A stretch of 64,000 nucleotides of DNA. It comes from CALBPI01 sp942491885 (GTDB lineage: Bacteria > Pseudomonadota > Gammaproteobacteria > Steroidobacterales > Woeseiaceae). The position numbers were made by a program, and so were the translations under genes. The stretch's first letter is position 1. Every line of letters starts with the position of its first letter. Below the pieces are notes generated by a model that worked only from the letters and a program-made list of their open reading frames with translations, was not told where the DNA came from and ran no database searches. Positions 1 to 8,354 of the stretch are shown here, one piece after another. The stretch spans positions 186,001-250,000 of the forward strand of contig CALOCQ010000008.1 of assembly GCA_942491885.1 (NCBI GenBank), given 5' to 3'.

Positions 1-2
1 CC

Positions 3-701
3 TGGTATCAGCTCGAGCTCGCCATCTATTTCGAGACAAAGCAAATGGCAAAGGCGATCCCGCTTCTTGAGAAAATGATTCAGCTCTGGCCGGACAAAGC
101 CAACTACTGGGAAACGCTCTCTAGTACGCATATGCAGCTCGGCCATGATCGTGATGCGTTATCGACGATGATGGTTGCCTACCGCAAAGGCCTGGTGGTG
201 AAGCAGGATAAAATCATCAATCTCGTCAGGCTGAATATGTTCCTTGAGATTCCGTTCACTGCGGGAACTATCCTGGATGAGCAGCTGAGCGCAGGAGTGG
301 TCGAGCGGGACAAAAAGCATCTTGAGATATTGCAGTCTGCGTGGACCGCCGCTCAGGAATACGACAAGGCGCTGGCGGTTATGGCGGAGCTCGGCGAGCT
401 TACGGATGATCCTAAGTATGCGATCGATAGCGCCAAGATCTACAACGAGCTGGCGCGCTGGGAGGATGTCATCACCTCGGCAACGACGGCGCTGGATCGT
501 GGCTACGATAAACGTGGCGAAGCGAACTTGCTGATCGGCACGGCGTATTCGGAGCTGGGTCGTTACCGCGACTCAATCGCTGCATTCCGCGCCGCGGAAG
601 AGAACGGTACGGCTGAGGAACGGCGCAATGCGCGCGCATGGATCGGCTTCGTCAATGACCGGATGAAAATGGACGCGCCGGTCGCCAGCAACAACAGTTA
701 G
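3..701 (+). CDS. TPR-repeat protein, C-terminal part (5' end outside window)
   Basis: The reading frame is open from the first bases of the window, so the N-terminus is missing. The visible 232 residues are helical tetratricopeptide-like repeats, with recurrent patterns such as alternating small and aromatic residues in AIPLLEKMIQLWP, LLIGTAYSELGRYRDSI and IAAFRAAEENG. No catalytic motif is seen. The sequence resembles, from memory, the TPR protein often found at the end of ExbB-ExbD-TonB operons in Gammaproteobacteria, where it is thought to assist TonB-dependent uptake. That assignment would be confirmed if exbB/exbD/tonB lie just upstream. It meets plsC tail to tail with a 4-bp overlap. 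Confidence 0.75.
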   Translation, partial: WYQLELAIYFETKQMAKAIPLLEKMIQLWPDKANYWETLSSTHMQLGHDRDALSTMMVAYRKGLVVKQDKIINLVRLNMFLEIPFTAGTILDEQLSAGVVERDKKHLEILQSAWTAAQEYDKALAVMAELGELTDDPKYAIDSAKIYNELARWEDVITSATTALDRGYDKRGEANLLIGTAYSELGRYRDSIAAFRAAEENGTAEERRNARAWIGFVNDRMKMDAPVASNNS

Positions 702-1471
702 CGTTGGCCGGCGGTAGCCACCGCCTCCAGATCAGGTTCCTGCAGCGCGCCTGCGATGCGCCCGCGCGCCGTTTGGCTGATCGTCTGTGCATCGGCGCCG
801 GAAATGAATTCCACGTCGATCGGCGACAGTAGTGTCACCGTGATGCGCCCGGGCCGTGGCAGCCAGCGCTCAGCCGGCAGAATATGCCGCGTGCCGTTGA
901 TTGCGGCGGGTATGACCGCCATTCCGCCCGCTTTTGCGGCGGCGAAAGCGCCACGATGAAAAGTACGCAATCCCGGTTCGTCGGTGAATGTCCCTTCGGG
1001 GAAAAAACCGAGTGCGCGCCCGGCACGCGCGGCGCGCAGGATCTGGCGGGCCGACGAGGCGCTCTTATGGGCGTGGGAACGATCGACAAAGAATGAATCG
1101 ATACGGCGTAACAGGAAGCCTGCAAGCGGTACGCCATTCATCTCGGCCTTGATCACGAATGAAAAACGCGGCGGCAATACCGCCGTCATTACGATACCGT
1201 CCAGATAGCTTGCATGGTTGGCGACGATGACGCACGGGCCGTCGGGTAGATGCGCCAGACCGTCGCGGTCCGGGCCCGTAGCGGTCAGCAGAAATATCAG
1301 GCGCGTTAGACTGGTGACCGCGTGCTGGCGCAGATGCAGTCCGGGCAAAAGTAATACGGCGAGCAGCGCGACCAACGCGCAGGCGGCGAAAACCAGAATA
1401 AACCAGATGCCGAACAGGGCATGGGCGATGTGGCGTAACACGCTCAAAATCACGTCTGTCAGGCGCTTCAT
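698..1471 (-). CDS. plsC: 1-acyl-sn-glycerol-3-phosphate acyltransferase (PlsC family)
   Basis: The protein transfers an acyl chain to the sn-2 position of lysophosphatidic acid, or to a related lysophospholipid, at the inner membrane. It has the family's acyltransferase box NHASYLD at residues 85-91 (catalytic His86 and Asp91) and the second substrate motif FPEGT at 157-161. A hydrophobic stretch at about residues 12-45 gives one or two membrane anchors. The length of 257 residues is normal for the family. PlsC-domain paralogues are common, so this copy might be an accessory acyltransferase rather than the main PlsC. Two CRP-like sites lie 22-76 bp upstream of the start. Confidence 0.85.
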   Translation of the reverse strand: MKRLTDVILSVLRHIAHALFGIWFILVFAACALVALLAVLLLPGLHLRQHAVTSLTRLIFLLTATGPDRDGLAHLPDGPCVIVANHASYLDGIVMTAVLPPRFSFVIKAEMNGVPLAGFLLRRIDSFFVDRSHAHKSASSARQILRAARAGRALGFFPEGTFTDEPGLRTFHRGAFAAAKAGGMAVIPAAINGTRHILPAERWLPRPGRITVTLLSPIDVEFISGADAQTISQTARGRIAGALQEPDLEAVATAGQR

Positions 1472-1492
1472 GGATTATGTCTCAATGTGTTT

Positions 1493-1508
1493 TGTGAACC
1501 ATGTCACT
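1493..1508. promoter_or_regulatory. CRP/Vfr-like binding site 1
   Basis: The sequence TGTGAACCATGTCACT has the CRP half-sites TGTGA and TCAC(T) separated by six bases. It matches nine of the ten conserved CRP positions. Its centre lies about 30 bp upstream of the plsC start codon. Binding is inferred only from the match. Confidence 0.45.
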
Positions 1509-1531
1509 TTATGTTAACGATTACAGGGTTC

Positions 1532-1547
1532 TGTGACCGCGATCACG
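1532..1547. promoter_or_regulatory. CRP/Vfr-like binding site 2
   Basis: The sequence TGTGACCGCGATCACG again has TGTGA, six bases, TCAC(G). It is centred 39 bp from site 1. The pair lies in the divergent plsC-xerD spacer, so it could act on either gene or on a short transcript within the spacer. Confidence 0.45.
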
Positions 1548-1719
1548 GCATCTGCGCCGGTCTCAGTGAAATACTCCTCCAACGCGGCGAAAGAGCATCG
1601 AATGAGCGGGTGTTCCAAGCTGTTTCGTAACACTTTAATCCTCCCGCCAAACGCCCTGATGCGCTGGCTGGACGCCGGCTAAATCAACGTCGGGCATGCG
1701 CGGGACGAGCAGTATACAG

Positions 1720-2658
1720 ATGGCTTTAATGGCAACAAATGACAATCCTCAAGCGGCGGACAGCATTGCTAACGCCGAACTGATCATCGACAAGTTTCTC
1801 GATGCGATCTGGATCGAGCGTGGGTTGTCAAAAAACACGCTGGGCGCCTATCGTGCGGACCTGATGGCGTTGGCTCGCTGGTTGGCGCAGCACAACGTGC
1901 AGATCGCCGAGGCCAGCAAAGCTGACCTGCTTGGTTTTATCGGCTGGCGGGTCGAAGAGGGCGCCAAGCCGCGTTCGACTGCGCGCCAATTGTCGAGCTT
2001 TCGTCGCTTCTTCCGCTACTTGAATGGCGAGAACAAGCGTACCGATGACCCTACGGTGGACATCGCCATGCCGCGCATCGGGCGGTCACTACCGAAAACA
2101 TTGACCGAAGAAGAGGTTGAGGCATTGCTCGGTGCACCGAATGTCTCTGAGCCGCTAGGACACCGCGATCGTGCCATGCTTGAGTTGCTGTATGCGACCG
2201 GTTTGCGCGTCACTGAGCTGATCAGCCTGAAACAGTCCCAGGTGAACCTGAACCAGGGCGTGTTGCGCATTGTCGGTAAAGGCGATCGCGAGCGCCTGAT
2301 CCCGCTCGGCGAAGAATCGCAGCGCTGGCTGAACGACTTCATCGAAGGCCCGCGGCTGGAAATTCTCCTCGAGCGCCAGACGGAATACCTGTTCCCGACC
2401 CGTCGCGGCGATCGTATGACCCGACAGGCGTTTTGGCACATCATCAAACGTTATGCGCTGAAAGCCAATATCCAGGACGGCTTGTCGCCGCATTCCCTGC
2501 GTCACGCGTTCGCGACCCATTTGCTGAATCACGGCGCCGATTTGCGCGTGGTACAGATGTTACTGGGACACAGCGACCTGTCGACGACGCAGATCTACAC
2601 GCATGTCGCGCGTGAGCGCATGAAAGAGCTGCACGAGCGCCATCACCCGCGCGGTTGA
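1720..2658 (+). CDS. xerD: tyrosine recombinase XerD
   Basis: XerD, with XerC, resolves chromosome dimers at the dif site during cell division. The N-terminal SAM-like core-binding domain runs to about residue 110 and the catalytic domain follows. Counting from the ATG at 1729, the tyrosine-recombinase residues are Arg160 (TGLRVTEL), Lys184 (GKGDRER), His255/Arg258 (HSLRHAFA), His281 (LLGHSD) and the nucleophile Tyr290 (TQIYTHV). The start is uncertain: ATG codons at 1696, 1720 and 1729 are in frame and none has a strong ribosome binding site. All give a length near that of E. coli XerD (298 residues). dsbC follows, as in many Gammaproteobacteria. Confidence 0.95.
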   Translation: MALMATNDNPQAADSIANAELIIDKFLDAIWIERGLSKNTLGAYRADLMALARWLAQHNVQIAEASKADLLGFIGWRVEEGAKPRSTARQLSSFRRFFRYLNGENKRTDDPTVDIAMPRIGRSLPKTLTEEEVEALLGAPNVSEPLGHRDRAMLELLYATGLRVTELISLKQSQVNLNQGVLRIVGKGDRERLIPLGEESQRWLNDFIEGPRLEILLERQTEYLFPTRRGDRMTRQAFWHIIKRYALKANIQDGLSPHSLRHAFATHLLNHGADLRVVQMLLGHSDLSTTQIYTHVARERMKELHERHHPRG

Positions 2659-2799
2659 GCCTTTTTTGGGGCTGCGACGAAACAAATAGCCCTCCCGGGC
2701 GGTCTCAGTAGGTAGTTCTCTCAAAGTGCCGACAGCTTGCCGCTGACCGCGCGCTCATGGGATCATATCGGGATAAATACCGACGGCGCGGGAGTTCGC

Positions 2800-3534
2800 A
2801 TGTTGTCCAAGTCAATTCGTCTGATCATAATTCTTGTTGCCGTTGCCACGGCCGCCTATGCACCATCCGCGTTTGCTGATGCGGAGCTTGAGACTGTTCG
2901 CAAGCAGATGGCGAGCAAGTTTCCGAACCTCGACCCGCAGAATATCAACCGCGGGCCCGTCGCCGGCTTACTGGAAATCCGCCAGGGCGCGATGGTGGCT
3001 TATCTGACGATCGATGGGCGCTACCTGATGCAGGGCGAACTCATCGATCTCGATAACAACGTCAACCTGACCGAAGCCGCCATGAATACCGGCAGGCGCG
3101 AAGCGCTTAAAGACGTGACCGACAGCTATGCGATCACGTTCTCGCCGGATAATCCACGCCACACGGTCACTGTTTTTACCGATATCGATTGCACGTTCTG
3201 CCGCAAGCTGCACCGCGAAATTGCCCAGTACAACGCTGAAGGGATCGCCGTGCGCTACCTGATGTACCCGCGCAGCGGGCCGAACACACGCTCCTGGGAA
3301 AAGGCCGAGGAAGTCTGGTGTTCGGATGATCGTCTGGATGCCATGACGCAGGCCAAGAACGACAAATCCCTGCCCGCGGCGACCTGCGATGCCGGCATGA
3401 TTCGCCAGCACTTCCAGAAAGGCCTGAATATCGGTCTTGAGGGTACGCCGGCGATCGTGACCGAGGACGGTGCTCTGATAAGCGGCTATATGCCCGCCAA
3501 GGCACTTGCCGCGCGACTCGACGGCACGGGCTAA
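2800..3534 (+). CDS. dsbC: periplasmic disulfide isomerase DsbC
   Basis: DsbC reshuffles wrong disulfide bonds in periplasmic proteins and is kept reduced by DsbD. A signal peptide covers about residues 1-27 (cleavage near SAFADA). It is followed by the dimerisation domain and a thioredoxin fold with the active site CTFC at residues 131-134. Cys174 and Cys196 match the second, structural disulfide of the family. The ATG at 2800 was chosen because it starts the signal peptide directly and has GGAG five bases upstream; an in-frame ATG at 2737 would put a charged extension before it. The length of 244 residues is typical. Confidence 0.93.
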   Translation: MLSKSIRLIIILVAVATAAYAPSAFADAELETVRKQMASKFPNLDPQNINRGPVAGLLEIRQGAMVAYLTIDGRYLMQGELIDLDNNVNLTEAAMNTGRREALKDVTDSYAITFSPDNPRHTVTVFTDIDCTFCRKLHREIAQYNAEGIAVRYLMYPRSGPNTRSWEKAEEVWCSDDRLDAMTQAKNDKSLPAATCDAGMIRQHFQKGLNIGLEGTPAIVTEDGALISGYMPAKALAARLDGTG

Positions 3535-3645
3535 CGCCTGACGGCTGCGGGATACTATCCCACTGCGTTGCGGCTTTGCCGTCCTTGATTGGGTGCGACA
3601 AACGCGATTGAGATCGGCCAGTACGACTGACGCGCACTGGCGCGA

Positions 3646-3969
3646 CTAGCGCTCCAGGTACTGCTCTTTGTCGTCTTTGTCTTTCCAGTCGTCCGCATCA
3701 GCCGGTGGCTCTCCGGCTTCTGTGATCACAGGCCATTCGGCGGACAGCTCTGCGTTGAGTTCGAGGAAGTGCGACTGGTCGGCGGGTAATTCGTCTTCCG
3801 AATAGATCGCCTCAACCGGACACTCCGGCTCGCATAATGTGCAGTCAATGCATTCGTCCGGGTCGATGACGAGGAAATTCGGCCCCTCGTGAAAACAATC
3901 CACCGGGCACACCTCGACACAATCGGTGTATTTGCATTTGATACAAGACTGGGTAACCACGAACGTCAT
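3646..3969 (-). CDS. fdxA: 7Fe ferredoxin FdxA
   Basis: This small electron carrier has two clusters. Cys9, Cys17 and Cys50 fit the [3Fe-4S] ligands, and Cys21, Cys40, Cys43 and Cys46 fit the [4Fe-4S] ligands of the Azotobacter/Pseudomonas FdxA type. The C-terminal half after residue 55 is acidic and ends in a run of Asp, Lys and Glu, as in the family. The length of 107 residues is normal. Its partner is not known from the context. It lies just downstream of a Nudix hydrolase on the same strand, with about 60 bp between them. Confidence 0.93.
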   Translation of the reverse strand: MTFVVTQSCIKCKYTDCVEVCPVDCFHEGPNFLVIDPDECIDCTLCEPECPVEAIYSEDELPADQSHFLELNAELSAEWPVITEAGEPPADADDWKDKDDKEQYLER

Positions 3970-4028
3970 TGTTGCACTGTCCTCTTATCTGGAAATCGCG
4001 AGCTTAACGCGAACACTCGCGTAAATCA

Positions 4029-4562
4029 TCAGTAGATGCGCCGCTCGGCAACGTGTTCATGCACGCCATTATTATTGCCGTCATCCTCAAGGTATTTACG
4101 CAGCGCGTAGGTACCACTCGGAAACGCGATATCGTCCCACGGGATGTCGGCCGGATCGAACATTGCCGTCTCCAGGCTCTCCGGGCCGGGTGCAAAATCC
4201 GAGACAAGCCTTGCGGTGAAGAATACGTGGACCTGGCCGGCATGCGGCACATCGACAGCGGCAAACAGGTGGCCGATCTCTACCTCTGCGCAGGCCTCTT
4301 CCATGGTCTCGCGCGCGGCCCCTTGCCCCATCGACTCTTTCAGCTCCATGAAGCCTGCCGGTACGGTCCAGAACCCTTTGCGCGGCGCAATTGCGCGTTT
4401 ACACAAAAGAATCTTGCCATCACGCTCGGGCACACAACCGACGACGATCTTCGGATTCTGATAATGAATGATTGTGCATTCATCACAGACCCACCGTTCG
4501 TGAGTATCGCCATCAGGTATAGCGCGGCTTACCGTGTGACCACAGTTGGAGCAAAAATTCAT
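4029..4562 (-). CDS. Nudix hydrolase with N-terminal zinc ribbon
   Basis: The protein should hydrolyse a nucleoside diphosphate linked to another moiety, perhaps ADP-ribose, NADH or FAD; the substrate cannot be read from the sequence. A zinc ribbon is formed by CSNC at residues 4-7 and CDEC near 26-29. The Nudix box begins at GFMELKE and continues to RETMEEAC. The usual Gly after EEx is Cys, which I recall as common in this zinc-ribbon Nudix group and not a sign of inactivity. The length is 177 residues. It lies between tRNA-Leu and fdxA, all on the minus strand. Confidence 0.88.
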   Translation of the reverse strand: MNFCSNCGHTVSRAIPDGDTHERWVCDECTIIHYQNPKIVVGCVPERDGKILLCKRAIAPRKGFWTVPAGFMELKESMGQGAARETMEEACAEVEIGHLFAAVDVPHAGQVHVFFTARLVSDFAPGPESLETAMFDPADIPWDDIAFPSGTYALRKYLEDDGNNNGVHEHVAERRIY

Positions 4563-4627
4563 GCCGGGTTTCCTGCAAAGAAAAAGCGGGTGCGGCGGGC
4601 CCGCTTGTATCGGGCGCCGCGCCGGCC

Positions 4628-4714
4628 TGGTACCAGAGGTCGGACTCGAACCGACACGCTATTGCTAGCAAGGGATTTTGAATCCCTCGTGTCTACCAAT
4701 TCCACCACTCTGGC
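4628..4714 (-). tRNA. tRNA-Leu (anticodon CAA)
   Basis: The complementary strand folds into a full tRNA of 87 bases including an encoded CCA end. The acceptor stem pairs GCCAGAG with CUCUGGU, the anticodon stem AGGGA/UCCCU encloses the loop UUCAAAA, and the T arm GUCGG/CCGAC encloses UUCGAGU. The long variable arm (UGCUAGCAAUAGCG region) is typical of leucine tRNAs. The anticodon CAA reads UUG. Confidence 0.97.
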
Positions 4715-4739
4715 AGCGGGCGGTTGTAAACCAGCGGCA

Positions 4740-4745
4740 ATTCTA
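4740..4745 (-). promoter_or_regulatory. candidate -10 element of tRNA-Leu
   Basis: On the minus strand TAGAAT lies 25 bp before the tRNA 5' end, which would give a leader of about 19 bases. The -35 region is poor. The same hexamer recurs before several other genes in the window. Confidence 0.35.
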
Positions 4746-4862
4746 GCGAAAACTGGCGTAGATGAAACCCCTGGCGCATGCTAATTGTCGGCCGAACGGG
4801 CGATAGCGGTATTTTTCGCATGGATTTGCGACCTTTGGCGTGTGAGGCGCATCTAAACTGAC

Positions 4863-5513
4863 ATGAGCGGATTTGCAGGCCTGCAGGTAGATGAAAGTAT
4901 CGTGCGACGCGCGCAGCGCGGCGATCGCAGGGCGCTGGACATTGTATTCCGGACCATGGCGCCGGCGGTCTACACCCTTTGTCTGCGTTTGTGCCAGTCC
5001 GGCGCGACCGCCGACGACCTGACGCAGGAAACCTTCGTTGAGGTAATGCGGGGTCTGCCCGGTTTCCGCTTTGAGGCGTCGCTGGCGACCTGGGTGCGCA
5101 CAATCGCCGTCTCGCGGGCGATGATGCATTTTCGTTCGGCGTGGCAGCGCAAGGCCAGTGATCTGGACAGCTTGCCCGAGGAGCCTCGCGCGAACGGCGC
5201 GGATGTGGCCACTCGCGTCGAGCTGACCAGCGATATCGGCGACGCCCTGGGCATGTTGTCACCGACGGCGCGCAGCGTCGTCTGGTTGTACGACGTCGAA
5301 GGCTACACCCACAAAGAAATCGCCGAGCTGATGGACAGGTCGGTGAGCTTTTCAAAATCCTGTCTGTCGCGGGCCCATGAGCGGCTGCGTGAGCTGTTGT
5401 CCTGCGAGGATGACGCTGACGGCGATAAGCGCGACGCGCGCACGATCGGGTTACCTACCAACAGTGAGCGCGGCGCAACGGCCAAGATCCGCGCAGAGAG
5501 GTGTCTGGCATGA
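4863..5513 (+). CDS. ECF-family RNA polymerase sigma factor
   Basis: The protein has the two-domain layout of extracytoplasmic-function sigma factors. Region 2 spans about residues 15-95, with the helix TADDLTQETFVEVMRGLPGF and the -10-binding part ATWVRTIAVSRAMMHFR. Region 4 spans about 125-180, with the helix-turn-helix YTHKEIAELMDRSVSFSKSCLSRA. A charged, low-conservation tail of about 35 residues follows. The next gene starts within its stop codon (ATGA), so the two are translationally coupled and the partner is most likely its anti-sigma factor. The regulon and signal are unknown. Confidence 0.93.
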   Translation: MSGFAGLQVDESIVRRAQRGDRRALDIVFRTMAPAVYTLCLRLCQSGATADDLTQETFVEVMRGLPGFRFEASLATWVRTIAVSRAMMHFRSAWQRKASDLDSLPEEPRANGADVATRVELTSDIGDALGMLSPTARSVVWLYDVEGYTHKEIAELMDRSVSFSKSCLSRAHERLRELLSCEDDADGDKRDARTIGLPTNSERGATAKIRAERCLA

Positions 5514-6106
5514 ATACCAATGCTGAATCGAGAAATCAAACGCCGAGCGATGAGCAGCTCTCGGCATCGTTGCGTGAATTGCCGCAGCTCGAGCCGTCGG
5601 CGTCGCTCTATGCGCGGCTGCACACGATCAGCCGTGAGTCGGCGGCATTGCCGAAAAAGCGCAGAGCGTGGCCGGCCGGACTGGTCGCTGCCTCGCTGAT
5701 GATTGCCGGTTTGCTGATCTGGGTACCGGAAAAATATTCGCCCACCGGCAGCGAGGGTTTGGTTGCCGGTGAAGTTGCCGGGCCTGCGGGTGAGTCGGCC
5801 GGTGCGCCGCCCGCCGGGGCGAGCGTGAGCGGCGATGCTGTGCCGCTCAATGCGTTGATGGCGCAGTCGGCCTACCTGGAGTCGCTGCTCGCGAGTATCC
5901 CGGGGGAGCGGCGGGTACAGCGTGTGGGCACAGCCAGCACCATCAGCGCCATCGAAGATCGTGTTGCGCTTATCGACCAACAGTTGAGTCAGCCCATCGT
6001 GCAGGCGGACGCAGCCGGCAGCACGTCATTGTGGCGCCAGCGCGTCGGACTGATGAACACATTGGTGGAGCTGCGAGCGAAGCCGAGCGGACAGATCTGG
6101 CTATAG
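5510..6106 (+). CDS. putative membrane anti-sigma factor
   Basis: The start ATG overlaps the stop of the sigma gene. The first 50 residues are a short cytoplasmic segment rich in Glu, Gln and Ser, followed by KKRR and one membrane helix at about residues 50-68 (WPAGLVAASLMIAGLLIWV). About 130 periplasmic residues follow, with a low-complexity Gly/Ala/Pro linker and then a helical part. No zinc-binding HxxxCxxC motif is present. The role as anti-sigma factor is inferred from position, topology and coupling, not from a recognisable domain. Confidence 0.7.
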   Translation: MNTNAESRNQTPSDEQLSASLRELPQLEPSASLYARLHTISRESAALPKKRRAWPAGLVAASLMIAGLLIWVPEKYSPTGSEGLVAGEVAGPAGESAGAPPAGASVSGDAVPLNALMAQSAYLESLLASIPGERRVQRVGTASTISAIEDRVALIDQQLSQPIVQADAAGSTSLWRQRVGLMNTLVELRAKPSGQIWL

Positions 6107-6140
6107 GCCGGCATAGAATTCTGAATAAAGGAGTATTGCG

Positions 6141-7214
6141 ATGAGACGAATGATGTTGACGGGGCTCGCTGCGGCGGTTGCCATAATATGCGCTGTATTA
6201 CCGGCCGAGGCTCAACAGCCCGAGGTCGAGATAGAAGTACGCGAGGCGGAGCAGTCGATGCGCATGCAAGAGCGGGCACTGCGAGACGCAGAGCGCGAGC
6301 TCCAGGAAGCGGCGCGCCGCGTGGCGGAGCTCAGCCGTGGTGCCGCCCCCGAGGTTATCGTGCGCGCTGAGCGCATGGCGCGCATCGGTCGCGGCCCGCG
6401 CCTTGGCCTCGGTCTCTCTACCGAGGTTATTGATGGCGAGCCTGTCGATGATGGCGTCAAGGTGCAGTCGGTGTCGCCTGGCAGTGCGGCCGCGGAGTCC
6501 GGTATCAAGGCGGGTGATTTGCTGGTCGGCATTGAAGGCACATCATTGCGTGACAAGTCGGCTTCGGACGCGGTGGAAATTATCGGTGGCAAGCTTAAGG
6601 ACAAGAAAGCCGGCGACAACGTGAAGCTGGCCATTGAGCGGGAAGGCAAGGCCAGTGATTACACGCTGACGCTCAACGATCGTTCATTTTCGCCGGCGCC
6701 GATGGTGATCGCGGGTGACGAGAATATGGTTATAGAGATCGAGCGCATGCACGAGATGGCTAACGATTTTGAATTCCATGAACGCAGGTTCCCGCGTGCG
6801 CCGGGCGCGCCGCCGGTACCGGGAGGGGCCAACTTCCTGTTCATCAGCAGCGACTCGTCCTGGGCCAATATGGAGCTGGTCGAGCTGAGCCCGAGGCTTG
6901 GCGAATACTTCAACGCGGATAGCGGGCTGTTGATTGTGCGTGCACCGCAAGACAACGAGCTCGGGTTTGAGGATGGCGATGTCATTCGCAGTATCGACGG
7001 GCGCACGCCTGAAGATGTCGGGCACGCGATGCGCATCCTGCGCTCTTACGAGAGCGGCGAACAACTCAAGGTTGAGATCTTGCGCGATCGCAAGAAAAAG
7101 CGCCTGAGCATCAAGGTGCCGGAAAAGGTCGGCCGCCACACGGGTGAGTCATTGTTCGAATGGCACAGCGCGCCGTCGGGCGATACGGTCCACGAGGAGA
7201 TGGTGGTGCAGTAG
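6141..7214 (+). CDS. secreted protein with coiled coil and two PDZ domains
   Basis: A signal peptide of about 24 residues (cleavage near PAEAQQ) is followed by a short charged coiled coil (about residues 28-70). A first PDZ domain runs at about 90-178 (GLGLSTEV, VSPGSAAAESGIKAGDLLVGIEG). A linker follows, then a second PDZ at about 250-335 (GLLIVRAPQDNELGFEDGDVIRSIDG). No protease triad or other catalytic domain is visible, so it is a periplasmic binding or scaffold protein. It follows the sigma/anti-sigma pair by 34 bp with AAAGGAG nine bases before its ATG, and a strong terminator ends the unit. It might sense or present envelope peptides to the anti-sigma system; that is inference. Confidence 0.85.
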   Translation: MRRMMLTGLAAAVAIICAVLPAEAQQPEVEIEVREAEQSMRMQERALRDAERELQEAARRVAELSRGAAPEVIVRAERMARIGRGPRLGLGLSTEVIDGEPVDDGVKVQSVSPGSAAAESGIKAGDLLVGIEGTSLRDKSASDAVEIIGGKLKDKKAGDNVKLAIEREGKASDYTLTLNDRSFSPAPMVIAGDENMVIEIERMHEMANDFEFHERRFPRAPGAPPVPGGANFLFISSDSSWANMELVELSPRLGEYFNADSGLLIVRAPQDNELGFEDGDVIRSIDGRTPEDVGHAMRILRSYESGEQLKVEILRDRKKKRLSIKVPEKVGRHTGESLFEWHSAPSGDTVHEEMVVQ

Positions 7215-7237
7215 CCTGAACCGTTCTGTGCGATGAG

Positions 7238-7265
7238 AAACCCGGCACAACGCCGGGTTTTTTTT
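7238..7265 (+). terminator. rho-independent terminator after the sigma-PDZ operon
   Basis: A perfect 9-bp stem (AAACCCGGC / GCCGGGTTT) encloses a five-base loop and runs into eight T residues. It separates the sigma operon from queA. Confidence 0.9.
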
Positions 7266-7301
7266 CGGGTCCTGAACGCGGCTCTGGTAGTATCCGCGCG
7301 C

Positions 7302-8354
7302 ATGAATCCTGACGATTTCAACTACGCACTGCCCGACCGGCTGATCGCGCGTTATCCGGCCGAACCCCGTTCGGCGAGTCGGCTAATGCATGTCGAGGCG
7401 GGCGGTGGCGTCAGCGATGCCGGCATGCGGGATCTTCCCGATTATCTGCTGCCCGGTGATTTACTGGTGTTTAACGACACGCGCGTGCTGCTCGCGCGAT
7501 TGTATGGTGCGAAACAGAGCGGTGGTGCGCTGGAGATTTTGCTTGAGCGCGTCACCGGCAGTCACACGGCCACGGCGCAGATTCGCGCGAGCCATGCGCC
7601 GAAAGCCGGCAGTACAATCAGCCTGCACGATGCGCAGCGCAGCAATATTGCATCGGCGAACGTGACCGGTCGGGACGGGCGCTTTTTCGCATTGACGTTT
7701 GATACGCCGATTGACGAGGTCATGGCGGCGGGCGGTCATGTGCCGTTGCCGCCGTATATCGATCGCAGCGACGAGCTGTCGGACCAGACCCGTTATCAGA
7801 CGGTTTATGCCAGGCACCCTGGCGCGGTGGCGGCGCCAACGGCAGGCCTGCACTTCGACGACGCGTTGCTGGCAAGTCTGGCAGCGCGCGGCGTTGATAG
7901 TGCGTTCGTGACGTTGCACGTCGCGGCGGGGACATTCCAACCGCTTAGCGATGCGCAGCTCGAGAGTGGCAAACTGCACGAAGAGCATCTCATCGTTGAC
8001 GATGCTCTGGTGCGGCGCATTGCCGAGACACGCACTAACGGTGGTCGTGTCATTTGCGTTGGTACCACGTCGCTGCGCGCTCTGGAAAGCGCCGCGGCCG
8101 ACGGTGAGCTGCGTGCGATGTCGGGTGAGACGAGCCTGTTCATCCGCTCCGGCTATCAGTTCCGTGTGGCCGACGGGCTGTTGACGAATTTTCATTTGCC
8201 GCGCTCATCATTGATGATGCTGGTGTGCGCATTCGCCGGCTACGATGTGGTGATGTCGGCCTACCGGCATGCCGTTGATACTGAATACCGGTTCTTCAGC
8301 TACGGCGATGCGATGCTGTTGTGGCGCCAGCCGGGTGCCGGAGGCGAGGCGTGA
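7302..8354 (+). CDS. queA: S-adenosylmethionine:tRNA ribosyltransferase-isomerase QueA
   Basis: QueA adds the ribose-derived epoxycyclopentane ring from S-adenosylmethionine to preQ1 in tRNA, forming epoxyqueuosine. Family motifs include DFNYALPDRLIARYPAEPR at the start, LVFNDTRVLLARL, GHVPLPPYI, APTAGLHFDD and NFHLPRSSLMMLVCAFAG. The ATG at 7302 fits the conserved N-terminus; the frame is open upstream to 7233 but that part overlaps the terminator. The length is 350 residues. tgt overlaps its stop codon, so the two queuosine enzymes are coupled. Confidence 0.97.
   Translation: MNPDDFNYALPDRLIARYPAEPRSASRLMHVEAGGGVSDAGMRDLPDYLLPGDLLVFNDTRVLLARLYGAKQSGGALEILLERVTGSHTATAQIRASHAPKAGSTISLHDAQRSNIASANVTGRDGRFFALTFDTPIDEVMAAGGHVPLPPYIDRSDELSDQTRYQTVYARHPGAVAAPTAGLHFDDALLASLAARGVDSAFVTLHVAAGTFQPLSDAQLESGKLHEEHLIVDDALVRRIAETRTNGGRVICVGTTSLRALESAAADGELRAMSGETSLFIRSGYQFRVADGLLTNFHLPRSSLMMLVCAFAGYDVVMSAYRHAVDTEYRFFSYGDAMLLWRQPGAGGEA

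Noticed and set aside
1602..1682. Small open frame of 26 codons between plsC and xerD
   Set aside because: It has no clear ribosome binding site, no recognisable product and could arise by chance. Mentioned only in connection with the CRP-like sites.
4400..4480. Missing glycine in the Nudix box (EEAC instead of EExG)
   Set aside because: I recall the same change in the related zinc-ribbon Nudix proteins of Pseudomonas, so it is a family trait and not a defect.
4053..4784. Long plus-strand open frame across the Nudix gene and tRNA-Leu
   Set aside because: It is antisense to a well-supported Nudix gene and runs through a tRNA; the product has no coherent domain pattern.
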